Assembly: GCA_964574815.1 (NCBI GenBank)
Contig: CAZNPL010000017.1
Location: 1-64,000, forward strand
Length of the DNA stretch: 64,000 nt
Reading direction: 5' to 3'
From: CAZNPL01 sp964574815
GTDB taxonomy: Bacteria; Planctomycetota; Phycisphaerae; UBA1845
The notes under the pieces are model-generated. The model had not been told where the DNA came from, ran no database searches, and was given only the letters and a program-made list of their open reading frames with translations. Both the position numbers and the translations under genes were made by a program. Position 1 is the first letter of the stretch. Every line of letters begins with the position of its first letter. Shown in pieces: positions 1 to 9,339 of this stretch.

Positions 1-3000
1 GAGGCGATCAACGTTCACGGCGCCGACATCGCCAACAATTCGATCGGCACGAACGCGTGCGCCAACCTTTTCGGCTGCAACATCACGGGCGATTATGGGG
101 TGACGTCCACCGTCATCGATTCGATCGTTCGAGGAGCGTTGGGAAAGCCGTTCCGGGTGGTCTGGGCCAATGGGAATGAGCGTGGCTGCACGTTTTGCTG
201 TCGCGTCAGTCCGGGCGGCTATCATTCCACAGCGCCTCCTGCGACGGCGAAGAACCACATCACGGTCGGCGCGGTCAATTCGAACGACGCATCGGTCACA
301 TTTTTCACGAGTTGGGGACCAACAGACGATGGTCGACTCAAGCCCGACGTAACTGCACCCGGCTGTCAGCTCGACGATGACCTGGGCGTGACCTCGTGTT
401 CGCTCAGCGGCGCCTACTCCACCAAGTGCGGGACATCGATGGCGACGCCGACCGTCACGGGCTTGGGCGCCTTGCTGCTGGAGGACTATCGCAGCCGGTT
501 TTCTGACCGCGCGGATCCTTCCAACGCCACGTTGAAGGCCTTGCTTGCGCATAACGCCGAAGACCTGGGCGCGGTGGGGCCGGATTTCCAGAGCGGCTAC
601 GGACTGGTGAAGATCCAGCAGACAATCGACTTCATGCGCTCCGGCTCCTTTCAGGAGGAGCAAGTTGCACAGGGCGATTCGCGGAGCACTTCCATTCACG
701 TCTCATCCGGGGCGGAGCGGGTGAAGGCGACGCTCGCATGGGACGACGTACCGGGGACACCGAACGTGGAGCCGGCGCTGGTGAACGATCTCGACGTTCG
801 CGTGATCGATCCGCGCGGTCGGGTCCATCACCCGTGGACGCTGGATCCGGAGGCGCCCACCGCCCCGGCTACGCGCGACGGGCCGGACCGTCTGAACAAC
901 ATCGAGCAGGTTGTCGTCGACGATCCCACGCCGGGCATCTGGCGCATCGAAGTAAAAGGGCACAACGTGCCCGCCGGCCCGCAGACATATTCTCTTTGCA
1001 TCTCGCCGCTGTTCGAATCCGATTGCGACGGCGACGGAACGGAAGACGCGCAGCAGATTCAGGACGATCCTTCCCTGGATTGCGGAGGCGACGGGATTCT
1101 GGATGTGTGCGAACCCGATTGCAACGGAAACGGGCGCGCCGACTCCTGCGATATTCTTGTCGGCTCGAGCATCGATTGCGGCGGCGACGGAATCCCCGAC
1201 GAATGCAATGACCCGGTCGACTGCAACCTAAACGGCGTTGACGACGCTTGCGACATCGCTGAGGGCACAAGTGATGATTGCAACGATGATCTGGTGCCGG
1301 ATGAATGTGAGACCATTACCGATTGTAATGGAAACGGCATTGCGGACCTATGTGACCTTTTGTCGGGCGAGAGCGGTGACTGTAATCGCAATACGCGACC
1401 TGACGAGTGCGACATCGCCTCCGGCGCGAGTGTCGACTGCCAAGGGGACGGTGTTCCGGACGAATGCCTGGCGCCGGACCAGGACTGCAACGGGAATGGC
1501 GTCCCGGATGAATGTGATATCGCTTACGGCTCAAACCGCGACCGTAACGGTGATGGCATCCCCGACGAATGCCGTGCGGAGGTCCTGTACGTTGATGCCG
1601 CAGCCGCGGGCGACGGCGACGGCACAAGCTGGGGAGACGCTTATACGTCACTGCAATCGGCTTTGGCCATCAGTTCTCGGACGGGCAACGCGGTGCGGGA
1701 GATCTGGGTAGCCGCCGGAACATACACGCCGACGAACGCCGGCGGGAGCCGGGAAGCCACCTTCCTGCTGCCGTCCGGCGTGGGGCTTTTCGGCGGTTTT
1801 GTCGGGATGGAGCGACAGCGCGACGAGCGTGCCCCCTGGCAACACGCCACGATTCTCAGCGGCGATCTCAATGGAGACGACGGCTCGGAATTCGCGAACA
1901 TGGAGGAGAACGTGTTTCGCGTCGTCACGATCGTTGATGGCGACGAAGGCACGATCCTGGATGGATTCGTGGTGACAGGCGGGCGCACCACGGAAGATGC
2001 ATGCCGGGTGTTCACCGGCGGCGGCATTCAGATCGAGGGCGGCGCCCCGACGATTCGGCAATGCATGGTCACGGGTAACGTGGCCGCCGTGGGCGGCGGC
2101 GTATACATCGAAGTGGGTGACCCATCCATCGAGGATTGCGTCATTACCGGCAACAAGGCGACCGAGTTCGGCGGCGGCCTTGTCAGCGCCAATCTGAGTT
2201 CGCTGGTGGGCGATCTGGCCACACTCAGCGGCGGCTCTCCGTTCACCGCCGGAGGACCGCTGTTCGACGACGGGGGCGATCCCGTTCTGACCGGCTGCGT
2301 GATAAGCGAAAACCAGTCGGTGAACGGCGGGGGTGTCTGGATCGCCGGCGGGCGTCCTACGTTCCGCAACTGTCGGATCGAGCGGAACGCGGCCAAAATC
2401 GGAGGAGGCCTGACGAACTGGGGTGCCACCGCCCGGTTCGTCGGCTGCGGGTTTGTGCAGAACTTCGCCGAAACGGCCGGCGGCGGATTCTTGAACATGT
2501 TCGAGGCCAATCCGGTCATCGTGAACACCCTGTTCGCCGGCAACGTCTCGGAGACGGGCGGGGCCATGCAGATCGGAGATCTGCTGGGAGGAGCAAGCCG
2601 GCCGCTGCTGGCCAACTGCGCGTTCAGCAACAATCGGACATCCGGCGCCGGCGGGGCATTGTACGTTTTGGCCAACGGCGCACCCCGCCTGGTCAACTGC
2701 ACGTTTGTCGCCAATCGCTCTCGGAGCACGGGCGGCGGCGTCCATGCCGTCAACGGCGCCGCGCTTGATATTGCCAACTCGATCTTCTGGGATAATCGCG
2801 ATGCTGCCGGCACCGGCGAATTCGCGCAGATCTTCGCCGAAGAAGGCATGCCCGCGATTCGCTATAGCAACGTACAGGGATGGACCGGCGCCTTCGACGG
2901 AGTCGGCAACCGATCGATCGAACCGATGCTCGTGAATCCCGCCGGCATTGATGGCGTCACCGGCACGAGTGACGATGACCTCTCGATCTCCGCGCTGTCG

Positions 3001-6000
3001 CCGTGCGTCGACGCGGGCGACAACTCCGCAATTCCGGCCGACTTGGCCGACGCGGACCTCGACGGCGATGTCACCGAGCCGGTGCCGCTTGACGCCGCCG
3101 GGGTGGCCCGGCTGCTCGACGACCCGAAGACGGCGGACACGGGCGCCGGAGTGAGCCCGATCGTCGACATCGGCGCGTACGAGGCCGGTGACTGCAACGG
3201 AAACCTGTTCCTTGACGACACCGAGATCGAACTGCGCAGGGTGCCCGATTGCAACGCCAATCGCATGCCCGACGGCTGTGACCTCGAGGACGGCACGGTC
3301 GGCGACTGTAACGAAAACGGCGTGCCGGACGAGTGCGAGCGTGACTGTAACTGCAACAATGTACCGGATGACGAAGAGATAGATGCCGGGCTTGTTCAGG
3401 ATTGTTCCGGCAACGGGATACCCGACGAATGCGAACCGGACTGCAATGGCAACGACGCGGCCGACAGTTGTGACATTCACAGCGGACTGAGCGCTGATTG
3501 CAACGGAAACGGCATACCGGACGAATGCGATATCACCGGCGGCGCGAGCGTTGATTGTAATGTGAATGCAATTCCCGACGAGTGCGACTTGGCGAACGGC
3601 GTTCTCGGCGACTGCGACGGAAACGGCGTGCCGGACGTATGCCAGGACATCGACTGCAACGGCAATGGCCTGCTCGACGAATGCGACGTCGCGACGGGTA
3701 GCAGCCCGGATTGCGACGGCAACGGCGTGCCCGACGAATGCGACCTGGCCTCGTCCGGCGCGCGCGTATCAGACGAGTGCTCGAACGCCAAACCGATCTG
3801 CCCCGGCGTCGTCTATCTTGGATCGATCGAGAACATGGACCGCGACGGATGTTCCGACTGCTCCTGCTCGGACGCGGAGGTGGACGGGTGGTACCGCTAT
3901 ACACCGTCACGCGACGGTGTGCTGACCGTTGACACGTGCGGCAGCCTCCTGGACACAACCGTGTCGGTGCATACAGGCTGCCCGGGACCGGGCCAGCGCG
4001 AGGCCGGATGCAACGATGACGCCTGTGGAGCGGCGTCGCTCGTTACGACTTCCGTCACGGGGCAATCGACCTATTACATCAGGGTTGCGGGGCCGGTTGT
4101 CGGCGAGCCGCGTTTCAGACTCCGACTGTCCGGCCCTGCCTGCGACACCCGAGACTGCAATGAGAACGGCGTGCCCGACACGTGTGACATAAACACCGGG
4201 GCATCCACGGATGCTTTTCCGGGAGGCGGGGACGGCGTTCCGGACGAATGCCAGGGCGACTGCAACTCGAATGGTGTGCCCGACGACGAGGACATCGCCG
4301 GCGGGATTAGTGCGGATTGCGACGAGAACGGCAAGCCGGACGAATGCGACATCGCGATGGGCGCGGCGGCGGACTGCAATTCCAACGGTGTTTCGGACGC
4401 GTGCGAAACGCGGGTACGCGTGCTTGCGTCCGGTGCGGTCACTGCAGGTTTCCTCGACGATTTTCGGCAGGCGGATGCCGTCGTGGAGTATCTGCCGATC
4501 GGGTTTATGCCGACGGAACTGCGGTCTTACGACGTGATCGTTCTGGGAGCGGGAGCAGCCTCGGACGATGCGGCGTTCGTCAGTCGAATTGACTCGTTCG
4601 TCGGCCGGGGCGGCGTGCTGGTTCTGCTGCACGCAGTGCCTAACCGCCAGAATTTCCGAGGTCGATCAAACCCGGTTCTGCACGCGGGACCGGTCTCCGT
4701 GAGAACGAGTACGTACGTTGCTGAACCGTCCAACCCGGTCGTCGCCGGCCTGGACCCGGAATCTTCGCTGAGCGGCCCAAGTGCGCTGCTCGTACCCAAG
4801 GTCGATGCCGAGGTCGTGCTGTCGTGGTCCGACGGCGTTCCGATGCTGGTGACAAAGCGGTTCTATCGAGGTCACGTCGTCTACATCAATCACATGTCGG
4901 CCGGCGACGACGATCTGGTCTGGGCGGGAGACCGTGCTTACGGCTCGCAACTCATGGGCAACGTGCCGGCACTGGTTGACTCCGTGGCGGCGGACTGCAA
5001 TGGCAACGGCGTTCCGGACGATTGCGATTTGGCAAACGGCGTCGCCGACGATGTGATACCGCCGTATACCGACGGGATTCTCGACGCGTGCCAATTCGAC
5101 TGCAACGCCAACACGCTTCCTGATCGAGACGATATCGCCAGACGCAGAGTTACCGATTGCAACGAGAACTTCGTGCCGGACGAATGTGAACTGGCCGACG
5201 GTGCGGCAAGCGACTGCAACGCGAACGGCATCATCGACCAATGCGAGTCCGCCCTCGCCGTCTTGATCGGCGGCGAGGTCGATCCGGGCGTCATTGCCGG
5301 CCTCCACGAAGCGGGGCACGACGTGCGGGTCGTCCCGGCCACGCGCCTCCCGCAGCAGAGCTTTGCTTCGTTCGATGTCGTCGTTGTCGGCGTGAACGAG
5401 CAACTCGAAGCGGCTTATTGTCCCGATCAGCTTGACGACTTCGTAGCCGCCGGAGGCGGGCTCGTTGTGTTCCAGGCCAAGCCGGGATCGACCGGAGCCT
5501 TGTGCGACGCCAGCCCCGTGGTCGGCGCCGCCGATTTCCGGATTCGCAGTGGTACGACCCTCATCGATCCGGGCAACTCTTTGATTAACGGGCTGGAAGC
5601 GAGTGACGAACTGCACGGCATGAGCGTCTGGGCGGACCTGCGCGATGACGCATGGCTGGTGGCCGAATGGGCACAAGACGGAAGCCCGATGGTGGCCACG
5701 TCGCATTACGGTGCGGGCCGCGTCGTCTATTTCAACTTCTCGACGGCGCTCCTGGATAACTGGCCGGTCGATTACGCGTACGGGGGGGGATTGATGCTCA
5801 ATGCGCTGCATTTCGTGGCCGGTGATCGGGTGGACTGCAATCGTAATCGCATTCCCGACGAGTGTGACGTGGCGTCGGGGACGTCGGCGGACGTGCTGCC
5901 TCCCGAGGGCGATGGCATTCCCGACGAATGCCAGGCGGATTGCAACGCCAATTCGATCGCGGACGGACTCGACATCGCCGAGGGCGGCAGTCTGGACTGC

Positions 6001-6561
6001 AATGGCAACGGCGTGCCCGACGAATGCGATGCCGACTGCAACGGGAACGGGATTCCGGACGGCTGCGACATCGCGGCCGGGGAGTCCGAAGACTGCAACC
6101 GAAACCACGTGCCGGATGCTTGTGACGTGGCGCAACGAACGAGTGTGGACTGCCAAGCGAACGGCGTGCCCGATGAGTGCGACGTGGCCCTGGGAACCTC
6201 CGCAGACTTCAACAGCAACGGGGTCCCGGACGAATGCGATCAGTGCACGAACGAAATCGCATGCGACGACAACAATGTCTGCACATGGGACTATTGTCAG
6301 AACGGGACTTGCCGGCATGCTCCGCGCGTGCACGGAGATGTCAACGGAGACGGCGCGGTCAACCTCGCCGATGTGTTCTGCGTGCTCGATGCGCTGGCCG
6401 GAGCGTGCGGTGACGGAATGCCATGCTCGTGCGTCAACGCCGACGTGACGCCGTGTCCGGCCGGCAACGGTCGCAGCGACCTGCTCGACATCTTCGGGAT
6501 TCTGGACACGATCGGCGGGCAGACCGTCTGTAACTGTGGCGGAGCAGCGGCGGCGGAATAG
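1..6561 (+). CDS. Giant secreted subtilisin-like (S8) multidomain protein, 5' end missing
   Basis: The reading frame is open from base 1, so the start and the catalytic Asp and His lie upstream; 2186 residues are visible. The S8 region (to about 640) keeps an I-A-N-N-S motif, the oxyanion-hole Asn (W-A-N-G-N-E) and the catalytic Ser in G-T-S-M-A-T-P (Ser codon 436-438). A P-domain-like beta region follows (about 660-1010). Next come D-C-N-G-N-G-x-P-D-E-C-D calcium-type repeats (about 1020-1590, 3190-3780, 4150-4410, 4990-5240, 5830-6240), which flank a right-handed beta-helix of G-G-G/N-C repeats (about 1600-3190), a beta-sandwich-like module (about 3770-4140) and two Rossmann/glutaminase-like modules (4411-4985, 5245-5830). 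The end has a Cys-rich knot and a dockerin-like pair of G-D-V-N-G-D-G loops (6334-6558). Probably cell-surface or extracellular; substrate unknown. Confidence 0.85.
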   Translation, partial: EAINVHGADIANNSIGTNACANLFGCNITGDYGVTSTVIDSIVRGALGKPFRVVWANGNERGCTFCCRVSPGGYHSTAPPATAKNHITVGAVNSNDASVTFFTSWGPTDDGRLKPDVTAPGCQLDDDLGVTSCSLSGAYSTKCGTSMATPTVTGLGALLLEDYRSRFSDRADPSNATLKALLAHNAEDLGAVGPDFQSGYGLVKIQQTIDFMRSGSFQEEQVAQGDSRSTSIHVSSGAERVKATLAWDDVPGTPNVEPALVNDLDVRVIDPRGRVHHPWTLDPEAPTAPATRDGPDRLNNIEQVVVDDPTPGIWRIEVKGHNVPAGPQTYSLCISPLFESDCDGDGTEDAQQIQDDPSLDCGGDGILDVCEPDCNGNGRADSCDILVGSSIDCGGDGIPDECNDPVDCNLNGVDDACDIAEGTSDDCNDDLVPDECETITDCNGNGIADLCDLLSGESGDCNRNTRPDECDIASGASVDCQGDGVPDECLAPDQDCNGNGVPDECDIAYGSNRDRNGDGIPDECRAEVLYVDAAAAGDGDGTSWGDAYTSLQSALAISSRTGNAVREIWVAAGTYTPTNAGGSREATFLLPSGVGLFGGFVGMERQRDERAPWQHATILSGDLNGDDGSEFANMEENVFRVVTIVDGDEGTILDGFVVTGGRTTEDACRVFTGGGIQIEGGAPTIRQCMVTGNVAAVGGGVYIEVGDPSIEDCVITGNKATEFGGGLVSANLSSLVGDLATLSGGSPFTAGGPLFDDGGDPVLTGCVISENQSVNGGGVWIAGGRPTFRNCRIERNAAKIGGGLTNWGATARFVGCGFVQNFAETAGGGFLNMFEANPVIVNTLFAGNVSETGGAMQIGDLLGGASRPLLANCAFSNNRTSGAGGALYVLANGAPRLVNCTFVANRSRSTGGGVHAVNGAALDIANSIFWDNRDAAGTGEFAQIFAEEGMPAIRYSNVQGWTGAFDGVGNRSIEPMLVNPAGIDGVTGTSDDDLSISALSPCVDAGDNSAIPADLADADLDGDVTEPVPLDAAGVARLLDDPKTADTGAGVSPIVDIGAYEAGDCNGNLFLDDTEIELRRVPDCNANRMPDGCDLEDGTVGDCNENGVPDECERDCNCNNVPDDEEIDAGLVQDCSGNGIPDECEPDCNGNDAADSCDIHSGLSADCNGNGIPDECDITGGASVDCNVNAIPDECDLANGVLGDCDGNGVPDVCQDIDCNGNGLLDECDVATGSSPDCDGNGVPDECDLASSGARVSDECSNAKPICPGVVYLGSIENMDRDGCSDCSCSDAEVDGWYRYTPSRDGVLTVDTCGSLLDTTVSVHTGCPGPGQREAGCNDDACGAASLVTTSVTGQSTYYIRVAGPVVGEPRFRLRLSGPACDTRDCNENGVPDTCDINTGASTDAFPGGGDGVPDECQGDCNSNGVPDDEDIAGGISADCDENGKPDECDIAMGAAADCNSNGVSDACETRVRVLASGAVTAGFLDDFRQADAVVEYLPIGFMPTELRSYDVIVLGAGAASDDAAFVSRIDSFVGRGGVLVLLHAVPNRQNFRGRSNPVLHAGPVSVRTSTYVAEPSNPVVAGLDPESSLSGPSALLVPKVDAEVVLSWSDGVPMLVTKRFYRGHVVYINHMSAGDDDLVWAGDRAYGSQLMGNVPALVDSVAADCNGNGVPDDCDLANGVADDVIPPYTDGILDACQFDCNANTLPDRDDIARRRVTDCNENFVPDECELADGAASDCNANGIIDQCESALAVLIGGEVDPGVIAGLHEAGHDVRVVPATRLPQQSFASFDVVVVGVNEQLEAAYCPDQLDDFVAAGGGLVVFQAKPGSTGALCDASPVVGAADFRIRSGTTLIDPGNSLINGLEASDELHGMSVWADLRDDAWLVAEWAQDGSPMVATSHYGAGRVVYFNFSTALLDNWPVDYAYGGGLMLNALHFVAGDRVDCNRNRIPDECDVASGTSADVLPPEGDGIPDECQADCNANSIADGLDIAEGGSLDCNGNGVPDECDADCNGNGIPDGCDIAAGESEDCNRNHVPDACDVAQRTSVDCQANGVPDECDVALGTSADFNSNGVPDECDQCTNEIACDDNNVCTWDYCQNGTCRHAPRVHGDVNGDGAVNLADVFCVLDALAGACGDGMPCSCVNADVTPCPAGNGRSDLLDIFGILDTIGGQTVCNCGGAAAAE

Positions 6562-6658
6562 CGGCTGCCTTCCTTCCCAGTGCTTTCCGTGATCGGTCCG
6601 ACTCTTGGGGCTGCTCAGTGTGGATCGTCGCGAATCCGCCCGCCGGGCCCAGCCCCGT

Positions 6659-8023
6659 TTACGGTCTCGCGTCTGCTTTGTGGGCCCAGGCGATCAGTTC
6701 ACGACCGGCCAGTAGCGCGAAGGCGCCGTCTCGAAGCGACATCTGCGGCAGTTCTTCGAACGTCCCTATGTCGATTGGATCGGCGACGCGCGGCGAGCGG
6801 TCCGGTCGCCCTGACATTCGTGTAAAGTAAAGTACGTACCGGCCAGAGCGATTGCCGATCGGTCGGGCGACGGATACCAGGTAAGGATCGCCGTGGAAAT
6901 GGTCGCGGAAAGGACTTGGCGTTTCGGGCGACGTTTTCCACACCCGACGACCGTCGGCGGGATCGAGCGCCGTCACGGCCGATTCCGAAAGCACCAGAAG
7001 TGCGTCGGGGCCGAGGACAACGCGCGTTTTTTCGACCTTGAACGGAAAGGTATCACTCGAGTTCCATAACACGGTGCCATCGTTGAGGCGCAGCTTCTTC
7101 ACGTGCCGCGCGTCGTCGGACAGGTACATGGCCTTGCGATCGAACGCCAGCGAAGCGTCGATGATGTAGCCGTCCACGTCGATTTGCCAGATGTCGGAGT
7201 CCTGCGCCGGGTCGACGCATCGCACCGACCGCGAGCGCATGATCAACAGTCTCTCGTCCGGCGTCAGGTGAACGCGCAGGTCGAAGACGCGTTCGCCTGC
7301 GTCGATTGTGCGGGAGACGCGGCCGGTGGCGCTCTCGACCACGTAATAGCGGTGCGTCCCGTTCGCTTCGCCGCGGAAGATCAGCCAGCGATCGGAGACG
7401 GCAAGGCGGCCGGCCGGGCGGCAGTCCAGCTCCTGCTCCCAGAGGACCTTTCCGGTTGACAGGCCAACGCGTATAGCACGGCCGTCCTCACGCAGCACGA
7501 ACAGATCACCGCCATGGTAGGCCCGGGCGTAGATTGCCACGAAGTCCTCGGGATCGGTGCCCGGGCGATTCAGGTCGGACGGCCGTTGCCCCACGGTCCA
7601 AAGCCGCCGGCCGTCCTCGGCACGGAGCGCGAAAACTTCATGCTCCGTTGTAAGAACGGCACGCTCCTTCGTGGCCACAAGAAGCTCCGGCCGAAATTCC
7701 TGCTCGAACGGCTCATCCCACACGATCGACCCATCCGCCGCGCGCAATGCCTGAACGGCGCCGACGCTGTACACATAGATGCGGGACCAGTCGGATTGCG
7801 GGGTCGGGGGCAGGACCGTCTCCAGGACAACAACATCCTGATCAAAAGAACGCTTGTAGGCGCGGGAAAGCGGAGGGTGAATGGCCGGTCGTCGCACGTC
7901 GCGATCGGCGTTCCGCGTGGCGTTTCGGTCCTCGTCAGCGGCCTCGTCCTGCCCCCCCGCGTTCGAAAGCACGAGACACGCGCAGCACGTATATGCAAAG
8001 AAGATCGAACGAACGCTCAACAT
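6659..8023 (-). CDS. Exported PQQ-like beta-propeller protein (BamB-like repeats)
   Basis: This is a 454-residue protein with an N-terminal hydrophobic signal segment followed by repeated units ending in patterns such as D-G-R-R-L-W, G-K-V-L-W-E and D-G-T-V-L-W. These are the blade motifs of PQQ/BamB-type propellers. The ATG at 8023 was chosen over a TTG two codons upstream because GAAGAG lies seven bases before it. It starts 25 bases after the stop of the phosphorylase gene and is probably cotranscribed with it. Family members bind proteins or act as scaffolds in the periplasm. Nothing here shows a catalytic role, and a BamB role in outer-membrane assembly is only a possibility. Confidence 0.7.
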   Translation of the reverse strand: MLSVRSIFFAYTCCACLVLSNAGGQDEAADEDRNATRNADRDVRRPAIHPPLSRAYKRSFDQDVVVLETVLPPTPQSDWSRIYVYSVGAVQALRAADGSIVWDEPFEQEFRPELLVATKERAVLTTEHEVFALRAEDGRRLWTVGQRPSDLNRPGTDPEDFVAIYARAYHGGDLFVLREDGRAIRVGLSTGKVLWEQELDCRPAGRLAVSDRWLIFRGEANGTHRYYVVESATGRVSRTIDAGERVFDLRVHLTPDERLLIMRSRSVRCVDPAQDSDIWQIDVDGYIIDASLAFDRKAMYLSDDARHVKKLRLNDGTVLWNSSDTFPFKVEKTRVVLGPDALLVLSESAVTALDPADGRRVWKTSPETPSPFRDHFHGDPYLVSVARPIGNRSGRYVLYFTRMSGRPDRSPRVADPIDIGTFEELPQMSLRDGAFALLAGRELIAWAHKADARP

Positions 8024-8048
8024 CGACAATCTCTTCAGGCGGCTCGCC

Positions 8049-8942
8049 CTACGATTCCTTGGAAAAGTAACGTCCGATCAGCGGCTGCAGACGCTCGATC
8101 GTCGCTGCGTCCACGGCGCTCTTGTCCGACCAGATGGCCAGCTCCAGCGCGTTCTGGCAGGAGCAGTCGTTCAGCGGCCCGGTCGCCAGGCGCTTGATGA
8201 CCGCCTCGATCAGAGCGATGGCCGCCTCGCTGGCGTGCTGCATGTTCGACACAATTTCGGCCAGTAAAGTGGACTTGTCGGCCCCGGGCGGGTGCGGCCG
8301 CCAGCAGTCGTAGTCGGTGGGCAACGCGACCAGGGCGTAGCACATCTCGGCCTCGCGGGCCAGCTTGGCCTCCGGCATGCAGGTCATCCCGATGAGATCG
8401 CCGCCCCACGCCCGGTGCATCAACGCCTCGGCGCGGGTGGAGAACTGCGGTCCTTCCATGCAGACGTACGTGCCGCCGTCATGGGCCTTGGCACCGATCG
8501 ACTCGGCCGACTGCAGCAGCGCCTCCCGCAGCGGCTGGCAGAACGGATCGGACATCTCGACGTGAGCGACGAGCCCCTCATCGAAGAAAGTCGTCTTTCG
8601 TTGATGCGTCTTGTCGATCACCTGATCGCATATCACGAGCTCCCCCGGGGCGAGTTCCTCGCGCAAACTGCCGGTCGCACCGCTGGCAATGACGTGCGTC
8701 GCTCCGAGGCTCTTGAGCGCAAAGATGTTCGCGCGGTAAGGCACCGCCGAGGGGATGATCAGATGCCCTTCACCATGCCGGCTGAGAAACAGGCAGGTGA
8801 CGCCGTCCACATTCGCCTTCAGAATCGGCCCGCTGGGTCGTCCGAAGGGAGTCTGGGCGTCAATCCGCTCCGCCCCGGATCGCCCGGCCAGCCGCTCGCC
8901 GATACCGGTTCCGCCGATTACACCGACGATACGCTCTGTCAC
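8049..8942 (-). CDS. mtnP: S-methyl-5'-thioadenosine phosphorylase
   Basis: The 297-residue enzyme phosphorolyses 5'-methylthioadenosine to adenine and methylthioribose-1-phosphate in the methionine salvage pathway. Recognisable motifs are G-G-T-G-I near the N-terminus, S-R-H-G-E-G-H (phosphate binding), P-Y-R-A-N-I, M-E-G-P-Q-F-S-T-R-A-E and T-D-Y-D-C-W; the Asp of the last motif is typical of purine-specific MTAPs. The frame is open for 77 further codons upstream, but those read as low-complexity Arg-rich sequence. The GTG at 8942 has GGGAG seven bases upstream and gives the usual family length. The gene precedes the PQQ-propeller gene with a 25-base gap. Confidence 0.9.
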   Translation of the reverse strand: MTERIVGVIGGTGIGERLAGRSGAERIDAQTPFGRPSGPILKANVDGVTCLFLSRHGEGHLIIPSAVPYRANIFALKSLGATHVIASGATGSLREELAPGELVICDQVIDKTHQRKTTFFDEGLVAHVEMSDPFCQPLREALLQSAESIGAKAHDGGTYVCMEGPQFSTRAEALMHRAWGGDLIGMTCMPEAKLAREAEMCYALVALPTDYDCWRPHPPGADKSTLLAEIVSNMQHASEAAIALIEAVIKRLATGPLNDCSCQNALELAIWSDKSAVDAATIERLQPLIGRYFSKES

Positions 8943-9206
8943 CTGTTTTCTCCCATCGCAGCGGTAATGCGGTTGCGAACTCGTGTGCGAGGCACGTCGC
9001 GATCGTAGCCGGACATCATCGCCCGGCAAGGTCGAAAGCGTCAATCGAACTGCGACGCTTCGGACGTACGCGTTCAGTGCGCTGAGGAGGGTGCCATGAG
9101 CAACGCGGATCTTTCCCGCCGGCAAGAGCCGCGTTGCCCGTGCTGCCGCCGTAGGGAAGGCACGCACGGGCAAACTCGCTAAACGCGTACCTTCGGATGG
9201 CCTGGG

Positions 9207-9320
9207 TGGTCCGCTCCCTGACGGTCGCGGCTCGGAAAAGTAAGGTGGTCCGCTCCCTGACGGTCGCGGCTCGGAAAAGTAAGGCGGTCCGCTCCCTGAC
9301 GGTCGCGGCTCGGAAAGATG
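9207..9320. repeat. 39-bp tandem repeat, three copies (planctomycete-type interspersed repeat)
   Basis: Units run 9207-9245, 9246-9284 and 9285-9320 (the last diverges at its end), and a further partial remnant lies at 9321-9339. The core reads CCGCTCCCTGACGGTCGCGG. The minus strand translates as repeated F-P-S-R-D-R-Q-G-A-D. The units are directly adjacent with no spacers. The array sits between the cysteine desulfurase stop and the phosphorylase region. From memory, similar S-R-D-R/E-x-G-A elements are scattered between genes in planctomycete genomes; this was not checked. Confidence 0.85.
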
Positions 9321-9339
9321 ACGTCGCGGCTCGCAGTAG

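Noticed and set aside
1648..3480. Long open frame (about 610 codons) on the minus strand under the beta-helix region
   Set aside because: It runs opposite the repetitive, GC-rich coding region of the giant protein, with no domain and a composition expected of a mirror frame. The plus frame carries recognisable repeats.
4666..6333. Open frame of 555 codons antisense to the giant protein
   Set aside because: It mirrors the D-C-N-G-N-G repeats and has no independent motif.
8943..9173. Upstream extension of the methylthioadenosine phosphorylase by 77 codons
   Set aside because: The segment is Arg-rich with no family match, and GGGAG precedes the GTG at 8942 that gives normal length.
9207..9320. 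CRISPR array
   Set aside because: The repeats are adjacent with no unique spacers, and there are no cas genes.
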